The position numbers and the translations under genes are program-made. Shown here piece after piece: positions 49,364 through 58,600 of a stretch of DNA of 64,000 nt. The notes under the pieces were generated by a model. The model did no database searches and was not told where the DNA came from. It worked only from the letters and a program-made list of their open reading frames with translations. The stretch covers positions 558,001-622,000 of the forward strand of contig JAHBWW010000002.1 of the NCBI GenBank assembly GCA_019636795.1, read 5' to 3'. Position 1 is the first letter of the stretch. Each line of letters starts with the position of its first letter. This DNA is from Phycisphaeraceae bacterium. Lineage in GTDB: Bacteria > Planctomycetota > Phycisphaerae > Phycisphaerales > UBA1924.

Positions 49364-50667
49364 TATTGTTCCTCGCCCCGATCAAACTCCTGCTGCCTCA
49401 GCCATCGCAGCACGCGCGGAGTCTGAGCGTTGAGCGTCATGAACATCAGTTCATGCCCAACCTGATAGACCCAGCGTTCGGGCTTGCCGAGCTTCTCCCA
49501 CAGCTGGTCGCCATAGCGGGACGGCACCGCCCGATCATTCGTGCCGTGCAGCATCAGGATCGGAATGCCTCGAATCGACTCGGCCAAATGATGGCCGTCA
49601 AGCGGAGCGTTCTCCAGATATCGCGTGGCCACTTCGTCAAACATCGCTCGCTTCTCGCGGCTGGTCAGTGCGGGCTCGCCGTATTCGAACGTCATGGCTT
49701 CAACCCACGGCGCGTAGTTGCTCTCTTCATTGATCATGAGGAAGTTTGCGCCGCCAGCGATGAATACAGCCGCGTCGAAGCGAGGAGCATTGCGGGCGAG
49801 AATCGTTGAGGATGCCATCGCTCCGCCACTCATCCCGATGAGCACATGGGTGCCGTCAGCCAGGTCGGGCCGAAGCGTGTGCACATGGCGTACGCCGGCT
49901 TCGATGGCATAGGCGGTCTCGGCTGCCCGCTGCCCAAGTTCGGCTGCGATGGTCCGGGCCGATGCGTCGAGGTTGTTGCGATCGATCGAGAACGTGATGC
50001 GTTCGGTGAATCGCGAAGGCGGCGCAAGGAGTCGCAGCACCGCCCAGCCATCAGCCCGGCACAGTTCGACGAAGCGATCGATGACTGGCTCGGGGACACC
50101 GAACAGGCCAGGCGCGAGTGCGATGAGACCTCGCGGCTGCTCGGCAGCCGAGTCGTAATACGCCAACCACGAGCGCTCGAGCATCACGACGGGCATACCT
50201 TGAAACTCGACCGCCAGCCGCGCAGAGACGAACTTGAACATCGCTGCCGGATTTGAGTCGGTCACGCGCGCTCGCCCCTCGCGCTGGCGTTGAAAGATGA
50301 AACTTCCCGGGCCTTCGAGAATGTAGCGATATCCGGACTCGGCTCGAGTTGACGCTGCGAGCAACGCTGCATCCTCCTGCTCATCAGGCCCGCCGCGAAG
50401 GTAATGCTCAGGCCCCAGGCGCATGCCGCGCCACGAACTCAACGGGCCTTCGACCGGGACAATGACACCCATCGAGCCTTCACCGGCCCATCGAGCAGGC
50501 CACAGACCTGTAGTCGCTGACTCCTGCGTCGGAACCTGGCGCACCTCGGCCTGCGATGCGACCAGAGGCTGAGCGGACTGAATGCGCATGCACCCGCTGC
50601 CGGTGATACTGGCGAGTAATGCAATCAATGCCGCGCGGACGAAATGTCGGCTACTGTCTCGCAACAT
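49363..50667 (-). CDS. alpha/beta-hydrolase lipoprotein
   Basis: This 434-aa protein starts at an ATG at 50667 with a lipoprotein signal (ALIALLASITGSGC). The first ~120 mature residues are unique. From ~145 onward is an alpha/beta-hydrolase fold: PRGLIALAPGLFGVPEPVI, the nucleophile elbow VLIGMSGGAMASS (Ser in GxSxG), the Asp loop LMLHGTNDRAVP and the His in YQVGHELMF. It is a surface or periplasmic esterase, peptidase or acyltransferase; the substrate is unknown. It is divergent from the DUF368 transporter gene (46-base gap), so the two may share control. Confidence 0.85.
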   Translation of the reverse strand: MLRDSSRHFVRAALIALLASITGSGCMRIQSAQPLVASQAEVRQVPTQESATTGLWPARWAGEGSMGVIVPVEGPLSSWRGMRLGPEHYLRGGPDEQEDAALLAASTRAESGYRYILEGPGSFIFQRQREGRARVTDSNPAAMFKFVSARLAVEFQGMPVVMLERSWLAYYDSAAEQPRGLIALAPGLFGVPEPVIDRFVELCRADGWAVLRLLAPPSRFTERITFSIDRNNLDASARTIAAELGQRAAETAYAIEAGVRHVHTLRPDLADGTHVLIGMSGGAMASSTILARNAPRFDAAVFIAGGANFLMINEESNYAPWVEAMTFEYGEPALTSREKRAMFDEVATRYLENAPLDGHHLAESIRGIPILMLHGTNDRAVPSRYGDQLWEKLGKPERWVYQVGHELMFMTLNAQTPRVLRWLRQQEFDRGEEQ

Positions 50668-50713
50668 ACACCACATCGTATGGGGTTCGCACGACTCGCT
50701 GGACAACGCCTCC

Positions 50714-51754
50714 ATGAAGACTCATTCGGCTGAAACACCCGTGCGGGTTCGTCCCGGAATCGCCCTACTTACCCGAAGCCTCATGGCGGGCGTTCTGATG
50801 GGCTTGGCAAACCTCGTTCCAGGGATCAGTGGCGGAACGATGCTCGTCGCGACGGGCATGTATACGCGATTCATCGAAGCCGTGGCCGATATTTCCAGAC
50901 TTCGCTTTCGCCCCGAGAGTCTGTGGATTCTTGGCAGTGTTCTGATCGGTGCCGGGCTGGCCATCGGCGGGTTTTCGAACCTGATCTCGGTCGCACTGAT
51001 CGAGGCCCGATGGATCATGTATTCGCTCTTCATCGGGCTGACGCTCGGGGGGGCGCCGCTTCTGATCCGGATGTTGCGGCCTATGACGCTCGTGCCGATT
51101 GTCATGACCCTCGTGGGCATCGCCATCATGCTCGGCGTTGTGTGGTTGCAGACAACGCGAGACGGCTCATCGGCATCGGCATCGGGACCAGTGCTGTTGA
51201 CACTGGCTGGGGCGGCTGCTGCATCGGCCATGATCCTGCCGGGAGTGAGCGGGGCATACCTACTGCTGCTCCTGGGGGCCTATGAAACCGTCATCGATGC
51301 CATCAAGAACTTCTTTCGGGCGGCGCTTTCGTTCGACGTGACGACCGCCATCGCGCAGTTGCCCGTACTGATCCCGATCGGGATCGGAGTCGTTGTTGGT
51401 GTTGTCGGCGTCTCAAACGTGCTCAAGATTGTGCTCCACCGTTTCGAGCGTGCGACGATCGGATTTTTGCTCGGCCTGCTGCTCGCGGCGCCTGCCGGGT
51501 TGTACCCGTTCGTTGATTCGGTCGAGCCGCAAGTCGGCGACACGATCAAGGGCCAGATCGTGACCGAAGACAACCGCGAATCCTTCAAACCCAAAGATTG
51601 GCGCGTCGAACGCTTCGCACCAGGCGCGATGCACCTCGGCGGCGCTCTCGGGCTCGTCGGCGTCGGCTTCGCCGCCACTCTTGGCGTCGCACGACTCGGG
51701 CGCGAAAAACCCGCACGCGGTGCTCACTCCGCGAACAACGCATCCACGAACTGA
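50714..51754 (+). CDS. DUF368 family (PopT-type) polyprenyl-phosphate transporter
   Basis: This 346-aa membrane protein starts at the ATG at 50714. It has about eight to ten transmembrane segments and two inverted-repeat signatures: AGVLMGLANLVPGISGGTMLV and ASAMILPGVSGAYLLLLLGAY. These define DUF368, whose PopT members flip undecaprenyl phosphate back across the inner membrane for reuse in wall and glycan synthesis. That function is from published work on the family, not visible in the sequence. The 3' end overlaps ftsY antisense by 31 bases. Confidence 0.9.
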   Translation: MKTHSAETPVRVRPGIALLTRSLMAGVLMGLANLVPGISGGTMLVATGMYTRFIEAVADISRLRFRPESLWILGSVLIGAGLAIGGFSNLISVALIEARWIMYSLFIGLTLGGAPLLIRMLRPMTLVPIVMTLVGIAIMLGVVWLQTTRDGSSASASGPVLLTLAGAAAASAMILPGVSGAYLLLLLGAYETVIDAIKNFFRAALSFDVTTAIAQLPVLIPIGIGVVVGVVGVSNVLKIVLHRFERATIGFLLGLLLAAPAGLYPFVDSVEPQVGDTIKGQIVTEDNRESFKPKDWRVERFAPGAMHLGGALGLVGVGFAATLGVARLGREKPARGAHSANNASTN

Positions 51755-52641
51755 TCCGGGTCGAAAGGCTGTACATCCTGTGGCGTTTCGCCAACGCCAA
51801 TGAACTTGACCGGGATGGATGTCGTCTCGCGCACCGCGATGACGATGCCGCCCTTGGCAGTGCCATCGAGTTTGGTCAGGAAGATCCCGGTCACGCCCGC
51901 AGCAGCCGAGAACTCTTCGGCCTGTCGCAGCGCGTTCTGCCCGCTGGTGGCATCAAGAACAAGAAGGACTTCATGAGGCCCGCCTTCGATCTGCCGCGCG
52001 ACGACCGAACGGATCTTGCTCAACTGCCGCATGAGCGGGTCCTGCGTATGCAGACGGCCGGCCGTATCGAGAATGAGCACATCAACGCCGCGCGCCTTGG
52101 CCGCGGTACAGGCATCAAAGGCAACCGCTGCGGGGTCGCCACCCTGCTGCCCCTTGACCACATCGACCCCGAGCCGCTCGGCCCAGATTTCGAGTTGGCG
52201 AACCGCCCCGGCGCGAAACGTATCGCACGCACCGAGCAGCACAGTGCGTCCTTCACTGCGCAGCACATGACAGAGTTTGGCGATGCTCGTCGTCTTACCC
52301 GCGCCGTTGACGCCGGTGACGAGAATGACGGTCGGGGGTGCGACGGCAAAGTGCAACACGCGATCTTCAGCCGGCCACAGTGCCTTGAGTTCACGCTTGA
52401 GATACTCGAGTACATCTTCGCCGCGCGCGATGGTGCCCTTCTTTGCATCCTCGCGAATGCCCTCGATCAAGGTGCGCGTCGTGACAACGCCGACATCCGA
52501 AGCGAGCAAGCGCGACTCGAGTTCGCTGATGAGCGCGTCATCGACCTTGCGCCCGACCAGCAGCGAGCGAATCTGCCCAATGAATGTCTCGCGCGTGCGC
52601 TCGAGGCCGGCCTTGAGTTTGGACAGCACCGAGCGGATCAC
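51724..52641 (-). CDS. ftsY: signal recognition particle receptor FtsY
   Basis: This 305-aa NG-domain GTPase docks SRP-bound ribosomes at the membrane. G motifs: VTGVNGAGKTTSIAKL (G1, near residue 112), DTFRAGAVRQLEIWAERLG, DTAGRLHTQDPLM (G3), TKLDGTAKGG (G4) and IGVGETPQDVQPFD. The acidic A domain of E. coli FtsY is absent; the N domain begins almost at once (LSKLKAGLERTRETF). It overlaps nusB by four bases and runs 31 bases into the end of the convergent PopT gene. Confidence 0.97.
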   Translation of the reverse strand: MIRSVLSKLKAGLERTRETFIGQIRSLLVGRKVDDALISELESRLLASDVGVVTTRTLIEGIREDAKKGTIARGEDVLEYLKRELKALWPAEDRVLHFAVAPPTVILVTGVNGAGKTTSIAKLCHVLRSEGRTVLLGACDTFRAGAVRQLEIWAERLGVDVVKGQQGGDPAAVAFDACTAAKARGVDVLILDTAGRLHTQDPLMRQLSKIRSVVARQIEGGPHEVLLVLDATSGQNALRQAEEFSAAAGVTGIFLTKLDGTAKGGIVIAVRETTSIPVKFIGVGETPQDVQPFDPDQFVDALFAE

Positions 52642-53117
52642 GCTTCATCCTCGTTCGTTTGTGGCGTGACGGCAGCTCGCTTCATGACGGCCGCCAGCAC
52701 GCCATTGATGAACTGTGGCGATTTTTCGGTGCTGAACAAGCGCGCGAGTTCAACCGCCTCGTTGATCGCGGCTTTGGGTGGCGTCTTGCCCGAAACTATC
52801 TCCCAGATGCCAAGCCGCAGAATCGCCCGATCAATCGCCGCCTGCCGATGCGGGGGCCAGTCCGGGGCGAGTTCGAGCAGCATCCGATCCGCGTCACTGC
52901 GAAAGGCGTACACCTCGTGTGCCATCGCGTACGCGCGATCAAAGTCTGCCTGCTTGAGAACCTGATCGGGCTTGCCAATCTCAAGCCCCTCATCGCGCCA
53001 CCCCTGCGCATCATCGAGTGATGCGCGGATTGATTCAGCGTCATTCACGCCTCGGGCGTCAAACTGGTAGAGCGCCATTAGCGCAAGGCGTCGTATGTCG
53101 CGATGCGTTGCACTCAT
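52638..53117 (-). CDS. nusB: transcription antitermination factor NusB
   Basis: This 159-aa all-helical protein binds NusE and boxA RNA during antitermination at rRNA operons. Motifs: RRLALMALYQFDARG (residues 9-23), FRSDADRMLLELAPDWPPHRQAAIDRAILRLGIWEI and the C-terminal INEAVELARLFSTEKSPQFINGVLAAV. It sits between ribH and ftsY with four-base overlaps on both sides. ribH-nusB is a common pairing in bacteria. Confidence 0.96.
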   Translation of the reverse strand: MSATHRDIRRLALMALYQFDARGVNDAESIRASLDDAQGWRDEGLEIGKPDQVLKQADFDRAYAMAHEVYAFRSDADRMLLELAPDWPPHRQAAIDRAILRLGIWEIVSGKTPPKAAINEAVELARLFSTEKSPQFINGVLAAVMKRAAVTPQTNEDEA

Positions 53118-53644
53118 GAGCTAGAACTCGCGGTCTTGTCAGTTCGCACGCTGCTCAACGCATGCACAAGACCAGGCCGCCCGATGCGCGACGCCATCTC
53201 GATCGCTCTGACCGCGCCGACAGATTCAAGCAGAGCGGTCATCGCCTCGGCCCCTTTGTTACCCTTGTCACCCCCAGCGCGAGCTTCGGCCTGTCCAGTA
53301 TCGCGCACCGTCAAGACTCCGAACGCCACTGGAACCCCCGTCGCGAGTGTCACGCCCGTCAAGCCCTGTGCCACCGCAGCTGCCAGATGTTCGTCATGCC
53401 TTGTCTGGCCTTGAATGATGCACCCCAGCGCGACCACGCCCGCATAGAGCCCGCTCCTGGCCGCGTGCAGGCAGATTCCCGTCAGTTCGAACGAACCGGC
53501 CGCGTCGATAATCCCCAGCATCGCCGGATCGCCACCCGCATTGCGATATGCCTCGACCGCGCCCGCGCACATCACGCCGGTCACCCGCTCGTTGTAGCGG
53601 CTGACGACGATCGCCACCGGAGGCTGACTTTGTGCTGCGTGCAT
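53114..53644 (-). CDS. ribH: 6,7-dimethyl-8-ribityllumazine synthase
   Basis: This 176-aa enzyme makes lumazine, the penultimate riboflavin precursor, usually as an icosahedral shell. Signatures: IVVSRYNERVTGVMCAGAVEAY, the PGAFE-like loop present as AAGSFELTGICLHAA, and CIIQGQTRHDEHLAAAVAQGLTGV with the catalytic His of the family. LTVRDTGQAEARAG replaces the usual LT…QA.AR segment. It overlaps nusB by four bases. Confidence 0.95.
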   Translation of the reverse strand: MHAAQSQPPVAIVVSRYNERVTGVMCAGAVEAYRNAGGDPAMLGIIDAAGSFELTGICLHAARSGLYAGVVALGCIIQGQTRHDEHLAAAVAQGLTGVTLATGVPVAFGVLTVRDTGQAEARAGGDKGNKGAEAMTALLESVGAVRAIEMASRIGRPGLVHALSSVRTDKTASSSS

Positions 53645-53737
53645 CGAAGGCGATCGTAGAGCCGCCGCCTTCGTGTTTCCCGGTCACACGACACGCACGA
53701 GCCCCTCTATCGCCATTCTCGCCTTGCCCGGCCCCGA

Positions 53738-54865
53738 TCAGAGACCGTCGTCGTTCTGGCCCCACTTGTCCTTGGGCAGATGACGATGGTGAATGCTGAT
53801 CACTCGCGCCAACTGACGCCCGAACAGACGCCCCAGCACCCCGATAATCTCGTGGTCACGCTCTGTGAACGGCGAACGCTCATGCCGGAACGCAACCAGC
53901 ACCGCCAGACACTCTTCAGCCTCGTGGCACGGCACCACCATCGCCTCGCACGATTCGAGCCAGTGCGACTCATCATCAAGCCAGGCCTCGAACCCCGCTG
54001 CATCGCGCAACCACACCGTCGCGTGGTGCCCCTCGAATCGTGGTGCGAACGCCGACGCCAGATGATCGAGCATCACCTCAGCATCTTCCTTGTTCCGGTC
54101 GTAGTTGACATAGGCCCCGAGTGTGAACTCGCCCGAACTCGAGGGCAGAAAAATCGCAGCGTTGGTCGAGCCGATTTTCGAAAGCAGATACTCCAGCGTG
54201 GTCCGCAGCAGCGACTCAAGATCAAGTTCCTGCCGCAGCAGGCTGTTGAGTTCGCTCGACACACTGATGTGTTCGATCTGCGAAGAGAGATCCTGATACG
54301 CCCCCACAAGATCGGAACACAACTCGCCGACCTGCCTCGATACCTCCTGGCGAGCGACATTGAGCCGGAGGCAAAGCCCGCGCAGTTTCAGCGCCCGCCG
54401 CTCGCGCTGCCGCAGGTGCTGCGCCCTGTCGAGCCCCGCACTGACGTGCTTGTGCAGATCCGCCGCCCCGATACTCGTCGGCAGCAGGTCGATCGCGCCG
54501 CTCCGCATCGCCCGCAGCGCGTCTTCGAGCGAAGGATCCTCATCGAGCAGGATCGTCACGATTCCGGGTTCGTGCGTCGAACACTCTGAACACAGATCAA
54601 ACGCCTGTCCATCGCGCAGCGAGCAGTCAATCAAGGCCACATCGATCGTACATTCGCGCACCATCGATCGCGCATCAGAGATGTTGGCAACGCTTCGCAC
54701 CAGGCAACCGCTCGAATCCAGATGCGCACACATCCGCTCGCGCAGATGGCGCTTTGGCGACACCACCAGAACTTGCGCCCGGTTCTCGCCCTCCGGCACC
54801 GGCCGAGTCTGCTCGCCGGATTGCGGCTGCCCCGCTTGTTGAGATGGATCAAGCCACTGAGTCAT
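53738..54865 (-). CDS. response-regulator protein with GAF domain
   Basis: This 375-aa protein has a receiver domain at residues ~30-150: LVVSPKRHLRERM, the phospho-acceptor region VALIDCSLRDGQ, and a late Ser (PTSIGAADLHKH) where Lys-Pro is usual. A long coiled coil (~155-220, ALKLRGLCLRLNVARQEVSRQVGELCSDLV) leads into a GAF domain (~225-360, DLESLLRTTLEYLLSKIGSTNAAIFLPSS…FTERDHEIIGVLGRL). No output enzyme follows. It is the last gene of a three-gene signalling cluster, 24 bases after the HDOD-kinase gene. The acidic pocket of the receiver is degenerate, so it may act without phosphorylation. Confidence 0.85.
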   Translation of the reverse strand: MTQWLDPSQQAGQPQSGEQTRPVPEGENRAQVLVVSPKRHLRERMCAHLDSSGCLVRSVANISDARSMVRECTIDVALIDCSLRDGQAFDLCSECSTHEPGIVTILLDEDPSLEDALRAMRSGAIDLLPTSIGAADLHKHVSAGLDRAQHLRQRERRALKLRGLCLRLNVARQEVSRQVGELCSDLVGAYQDLSSQIEHISVSSELNSLLRQELDLESLLRTTLEYLLSKIGSTNAAIFLPSSSGEFTLGAYVNYDRNKEDAEVMLDHLASAFAPRFEGHHATVWLRDAAGFEAWLDDESHWLESCEAMVVPCHEAEECLAVLVAFRHERSPFTERDHEIIGVLGRLFGRQLARVISIHHRHLPKDKWGQNDDGL

Positions 54866-54889
54866 GATGCTCTGTCTCCCGTCCTCACG

Positions 54890-57046
54890 TCACGCTGCAG
54901 ATTGATGCGCCGCAGGTAGTTCGATCGTGGCGAGCGTTCCTCCGCCCGCGTTGTGTTCCAGCCGAATCCGACCACCGAGGTGCTCGATCCAGCGTCTGGC
55001 ACGAGCCAACCCCATGCCTCTCTGCCTCCCTGCCGGGTGCTCACTGAAAAATGGATCAAACGCATGGTCCATCGCCCGCTCACTCATTCCACGCCCGCAA
55101 TCGCGGACACGCAAATAGATTCGGCTATCCGCTGCATCGAAATGAGCCTCAATACGCACCTCTTTGTCCGGTCCGGCCTGCACCGCGTTGACAAGCAGTT
55201 CCGCGAGCGCCATCGCTGCAAGTTCTCGGTCTTGCACCACGCCAACGGCGTGTTCGACCCCCTCAATCAAGATCCGGTGCTCTCCCGGGACTCTCGCTCG
55301 AACATGTTCGATCGCATGCTCAACCACCCCCGCAACGTCCGATACTTCGCTGCCAGACGGTTCGGGCATGGCCAGTTCGTGGAGCTCCGTGATCAACGCG
55401 CTGAGCGATACTGCTGCGTTCTCGATGGCTTCGACATCCGACACAAGCCCCGTTGGATCAAGACTGCTGCGCAGCAACTGCGCCCGGCCTCGAATCACCG
55501 CCAGCGGGTTGTTCATCTCGTGCGCCGCCCCCGATGCCAGTTCACCCAGGCGCGCCATCGACGCCTTTTCGGTCAATTCCGCCTGCATCTCGGCCAGCGA
55601 ACGGTTCGCCTGTGCGAGTGCATCTTCCAGGTCCTGCGATGCGTCGAGCCGCACCGCCGCCAGCAGCACATGCACGCACGCCTCGCGCAATGGCGAAAGA
55701 TCAACCCGTGCAGCCATGTCCATCCAATCGCCCGCTCCATGCACACAAACCAGAAGATCCTCGCGATCAACGAGCCAGAACACATCGCGCCCAACAGGCG
55801 CCTGGCTCACCTCGCGGATCTCGGTGATCGAACCGTCCGCGTCGTGCTGCGCAGTGCGCCACACGCCGTACTCGCCGATCCGAAACGTCGCAGCACAGTT
55901 CCTGATGTCGAGAACTTTGCCCAGCGCCCCGATCGTCGCGCCCAGCGCAACCGCAAAGCAACAAGGCCCGCTCGTCGCGTCGAGTAGCTCACCCGCAATC
56001 TGCGCAATCTCACCCGCCCGCTGCGCACGTTTCGACTGTTCACTCATGGCCCGGTTCAGCCCGGCAAGCGTCCGGTTCGCGTCCGAGAGCGCCTTGAGCA
56101 GCAGTTCAGGCGTCGTTTGTTCTCCCAGACCCAGAATCGAACTCCGCCTTGCCACTTCTTCCACCAGTTCAGGCACAACCGATTCGACGCGCTCGCAACT
56201 GAGTCCCAGCAGTTCGAGCTCTGTCTGCGATGAGCCCGCAGGATGAAAATCGCCAGACCACCCAAGGTGTTGCGCACGACACAGCGACCTGGCCAGCGTC
56301 ACCAGAGCAATCAGCGAGCGATCACTCGACATTGGCACTCCCGCAATCGGCTGATCGCAGAACCAGATCGTGTCGCGCACAAACTCGGGCAATCCCCAAC
56401 TCTGCGACAACCTTCGACCTGCGGTGTGATGATCGAGCCCGAGGATCGTGCGTTCGACCGATGCGCTGGGCAGGCGCTTGCGCTGCGAAGCATCAATGAT
56501 CTTTTCATAGGCTTCGGGCACAATCAGGTGCAGCACAAGCCTGCCCAGCCCGTGCAACAGCCCGCCTAGGAACGCCTGATCGGGCTTGATCGACTCGCCC
56601 TTGGCGCCTTCGCGTTCGTGCAGGCGCGCAAGCATCTCGGCTGCACAGGCAACAGCGATCGAGTGCGTCCAGAAGCCGTGCGCGTCAAACCCATGCCGCG
56701 TTCCCGTTTCGATATCGTGGTGCGGCGACTGGCGGCTCAAGACGCCGATGACCTCAACACCCAGCGCGACCGATCGCACCGTTTCCTGCCCGAGCATCAC
56801 CACCGCCCGGCGCACACTCGTGATGCGATCTGCAAGCCCCTTTTCCGCTGAGCGGCACAGCTTGAGCATCGTCGCCGAGAGCGCCGGGTCAGACTCGATC
56901 AGCATCACGATTTCATCGAGATCAACTTCGCCGCCCGCACCGGCATGAATCAGCCTCGTAGCAATCGGGCTGAGCGTCGGAAGCCGATCGACTTCTCGCA
57001 GAATCCGTTCGACATGCTTATCGCGCTGCGAGGGGAGGGCCGACAT
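54890..57046 (-). CDS. HDOD-domain histidine kinase
   Basis: This 718-aa protein has an HDOD domain at residues ~8-215 (LPTLSPIATRLIHAG…SVRRAVVMLGQETVRSVALGVEVI…LGGLLHGLGRLVLHLI). A helical GAF-like middle follows (~330-480). The HisKA dimerisation helix (SMARLGELASGAAHEMNNPLAVIRGR, phospho-His in AHEMN) and the HATPase_c domain with N box AMALAELLVNAVQAGP, G1 RVRDCGRGMS and GMGLARARRWIEHLGG complete it. It has no membrane segment. It sits between an HTH-REC regulator and a REC-GAF protein, which are its probable partners. Confidence 0.93.
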   Translation of the reverse strand: MSALPSQRDKHVERILREVDRLPTLSPIATRLIHAGAGGEVDLDEIVMLIESDPALSATMLKLCRSAEKGLADRITSVRRAVVMLGQETVRSVALGVEVIGVLSRQSPHHDIETGTRHGFDAHGFWTHSIAVACAAEMLARLHEREGAKGESIKPDQAFLGGLLHGLGRLVLHLIVPEAYEKIIDASQRKRLPSASVERTILGLDHHTAGRRLSQSWGLPEFVRDTIWFCDQPIAGVPMSSDRSLIALVTLARSLCRAQHLGWSGDFHPAGSSQTELELLGLSCERVESVVPELVEEVARRSSILGLGEQTTPELLLKALSDANRTLAGLNRAMSEQSKRAQRAGEIAQIAGELLDATSGPCCFAVALGATIGALGKVLDIRNCAATFRIGEYGVWRTAQHDADGSITEIREVSQAPVGRDVFWLVDREDLLVCVHGAGDWMDMAARVDLSPLREACVHVLLAAVRLDASQDLEDALAQANRSLAEMQAELTEKASMARLGELASGAAHEMNNPLAVIRGRAQLLRSSLDPTGLVSDVEAIENAAVSLSALITELHELAMPEPSGSEVSDVAGVVEHAIEHVRARVPGEHRILIEGVEHAVGVVQDRELAAMALAELLVNAVQAGPDKEVRIEAHFDAADSRIYLRVRDCGRGMSERAMDHAFDPFFSEHPAGRQRGMGLARARRWIEHLGGRIRLEHNAGGGTLATIELPAAHQSAA

Positions 57047-57058
57047 CGCTCGCGCTCC

Positions 57059-57661
57059 TCACTCAGCCGTCACCAGCTGATCGATGCGCCGCAAAAGCAC
57101 GTCAACATCGAACGGCTTTTTCAGAAAATCATCCGCACCCGCCCGCATCAGCGCCTCGACTTCCGTCTGCTCAATCACGCCACTGATGAAGATAATCTTC
57201 GTCTCGCGCGTGGATTCTCGCTCGCGAAGGCGCTGGCACACCACATTGCCATTGATGTCCGGAAGCATGTAATCGAGAATGATCAGGTGAGGCTTGAACG
57301 ACTCGGTCAAGAGCCCTGCTTCATACCCCGACTCGGCGGTCGCGACCTCGTAGCGCCCCGTCCGCGTCAGCAGATCGACAAATAACTCGTTGACATTCGA
57401 ATCGTCATCAACCACCAGCACCCGCTTGCGGTCGCCTTCGATCGGATCAAGCGGAATGCCATTGGCCCGCATGAAGCGGATCAGTTCATCGCGCGGTATG
57501 CGGCGAAACTTGGACCCAGGCACCCGAAACCCCGTCAGGCGCCCGCTGTCAAAGCAACGAATGATCGTCTGTTGACTGACTTTGCAGACTTGGGCTGCTT
57601 CTCCGGTGGTGAAGATCTTCTTGTCTGACCAGCGTGGCGGTTTGGCGCTCTCGGTTGTCAT
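57059..57661 (-). CDS. response regulator with N-terminal excisionase-type HTH
   Basis: This 200-aa protein starts at the ATG at 57661 (GGGG upstream). Residues ~14-70 are an excisionase/MerR-like HTH (KIFTTGEAAQVCKVSQQTIIRCFDSGRLTGFRVPGSKFRRIPRDELIRFM). Residues ~78-198 are a receiver domain: VLVVDDDSNVNELFVDLL, the acceptor Asp in LIILDYMLPDINGN, IIFISGVIEQTE and the conserved Lys in FLKKPFDVDVLL. The order HTH-REC is the reverse of most regulators and is common in Planctomycetota. It is the first gene of the cluster with the HDOD kinase and REC-GAF protein, 12 bases from the next gene. Confidence 0.93.
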   Translation of the reverse strand: MTTESAKPPRWSDKKIFTTGEAAQVCKVSQQTIIRCFDSGRLTGFRVPGSKFRRIPRDELIRFMRANGIPLDPIEGDRKRVLVVDDDSNVNELFVDLLTRTGRYEVATAESGYEAGLLTESFKPHLIILDYMLPDINGNVVCQRLRERESTRETKIIFISGVIEQTEVEALMRAGADDFLKKPFDVDVLLRRIDQLVTAE

Positions 57662-57886
57662 GAGATTCCCCTGCGTTAATTGCTTCAAGCCTCTCCGGTC
57701 AACCTCTCTGCCAAACCCCGCCTCCCATCTTCTCCAGATTCACTGGTTCTCATCGACACCCAGACTGCCCAACTTCACCGGAATGTCCGAGTTACCCTCC
57801 ACACAAGATCCACACAAACCGCCCAAACGGTTCCAAGTGATCCCCGACTTTTGGGAGTATGTTCACCCCGATACCACCACGTTTGG

Positions 57887-58567
57887 TTATTTGGAGCGGG
57901 TTTCTCGCCACCGAGTGACCGCTTCTGGCTCCCGCGCGTAGAGCGGCAAGACCACATCGGCAGGTGCGCCATTTGCTGCCAGGACTGCTACCGCAACGGG
58001 ATCACAAGTCGGTGGACTGATCGGAACGCCGGCTGCGGAAGCCCATTCTCGGACCATCGGGGGCAGGAACTGATCCGCAATCACTTCGGTCGGCTTGCAC
58101 GCCAGCAGCTCCTCGGACGACATGACCACGCCGGTCGGCTCGCCCGCGAAGTGCACATACATGCGCACGCCCTTGACCGCCAGGACGACCGCGACCCGTG
58201 CGGAAAGTTCCTGCTTCTGCTGCGCGCGCGTAGCGAACTGCACAAGTGCTGTCGGGATGCCGACGCACTCACCACCGCAAGCCTCAGCGATCATCATCGC
58301 TGTCGTACACGCCACACGCAGCCCGGTGTACCCGCCGGGCCCAATCGACACGCCGATGCGGCCAAGTTCTGCCGGTGCGACGCTGGCGGCCGCACAAAGT
58401 CGGTCGATCGCGGGCATGAGGTCATCATCGTGCCTGCCCGTCGCTCGAAGCCACTCGACGCCGAGGACTTCGACCAGGGATTCTTCTGTGCGCACAAGCG
58501 CGACCCCGGCTGCCGGGCGGTCGGTGCCTGATGATGGATTGCTGGTCTCGATGCCGAGGATGAGCAC
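57887..58567 (-). CDS. tsaB: tRNA threonylcarbamoyladenosine biosynthesis protein TsaB
   Basis: This 226-aa member of the ASKHA/YeaZ family forms the scaffold of the TsaBDE complex that installs t6A at position 37 of ANN-decoding tRNAs. Motifs: LILGIETSNPSSG (residues 2-14), HDDDLMPAIDRLCA, and IGVSIGPGGYTGLRVACTTAMMIAEA with the typical GPGSFTGLR-like loop. An insert follows DPSSGTDRP-type sequence. The gene is monocistronic in appearance, with 33 bases to the ArfB-like gene upstream and 225 empty bases downstream. Confidence 0.92.
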   Translation of the reverse strand: MLILGIETSNPSSGTDRPAAGVALVRTEESLVEVLGVEWLRATGRHDDDLMPAIDRLCAAASVAPAELGRIGVSIGPGGYTGLRVACTTAMMIAEACGGECVGIPTALVQFATRAQQKQELSARVAVVLAVKGVRMYVHFAGEPTGVVMSSEELLACKPTEVIADQFLPPMVREWASAAGVPISPPTCDPVAVAVLAANGAPADVVLPLYAREPEAVTRWRETRSK

Positions 58568-58600
58568 GGTGCAGTGTAGAGCCTGACCTCTGGGATGGTG

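Noticed and set aside
51598-52965. 455-aa plus-strand open frame over ftsY and nusB
   Set aside because: It is antisense to ftsY and nusB, whose GTPase and NusB motifs are clear.
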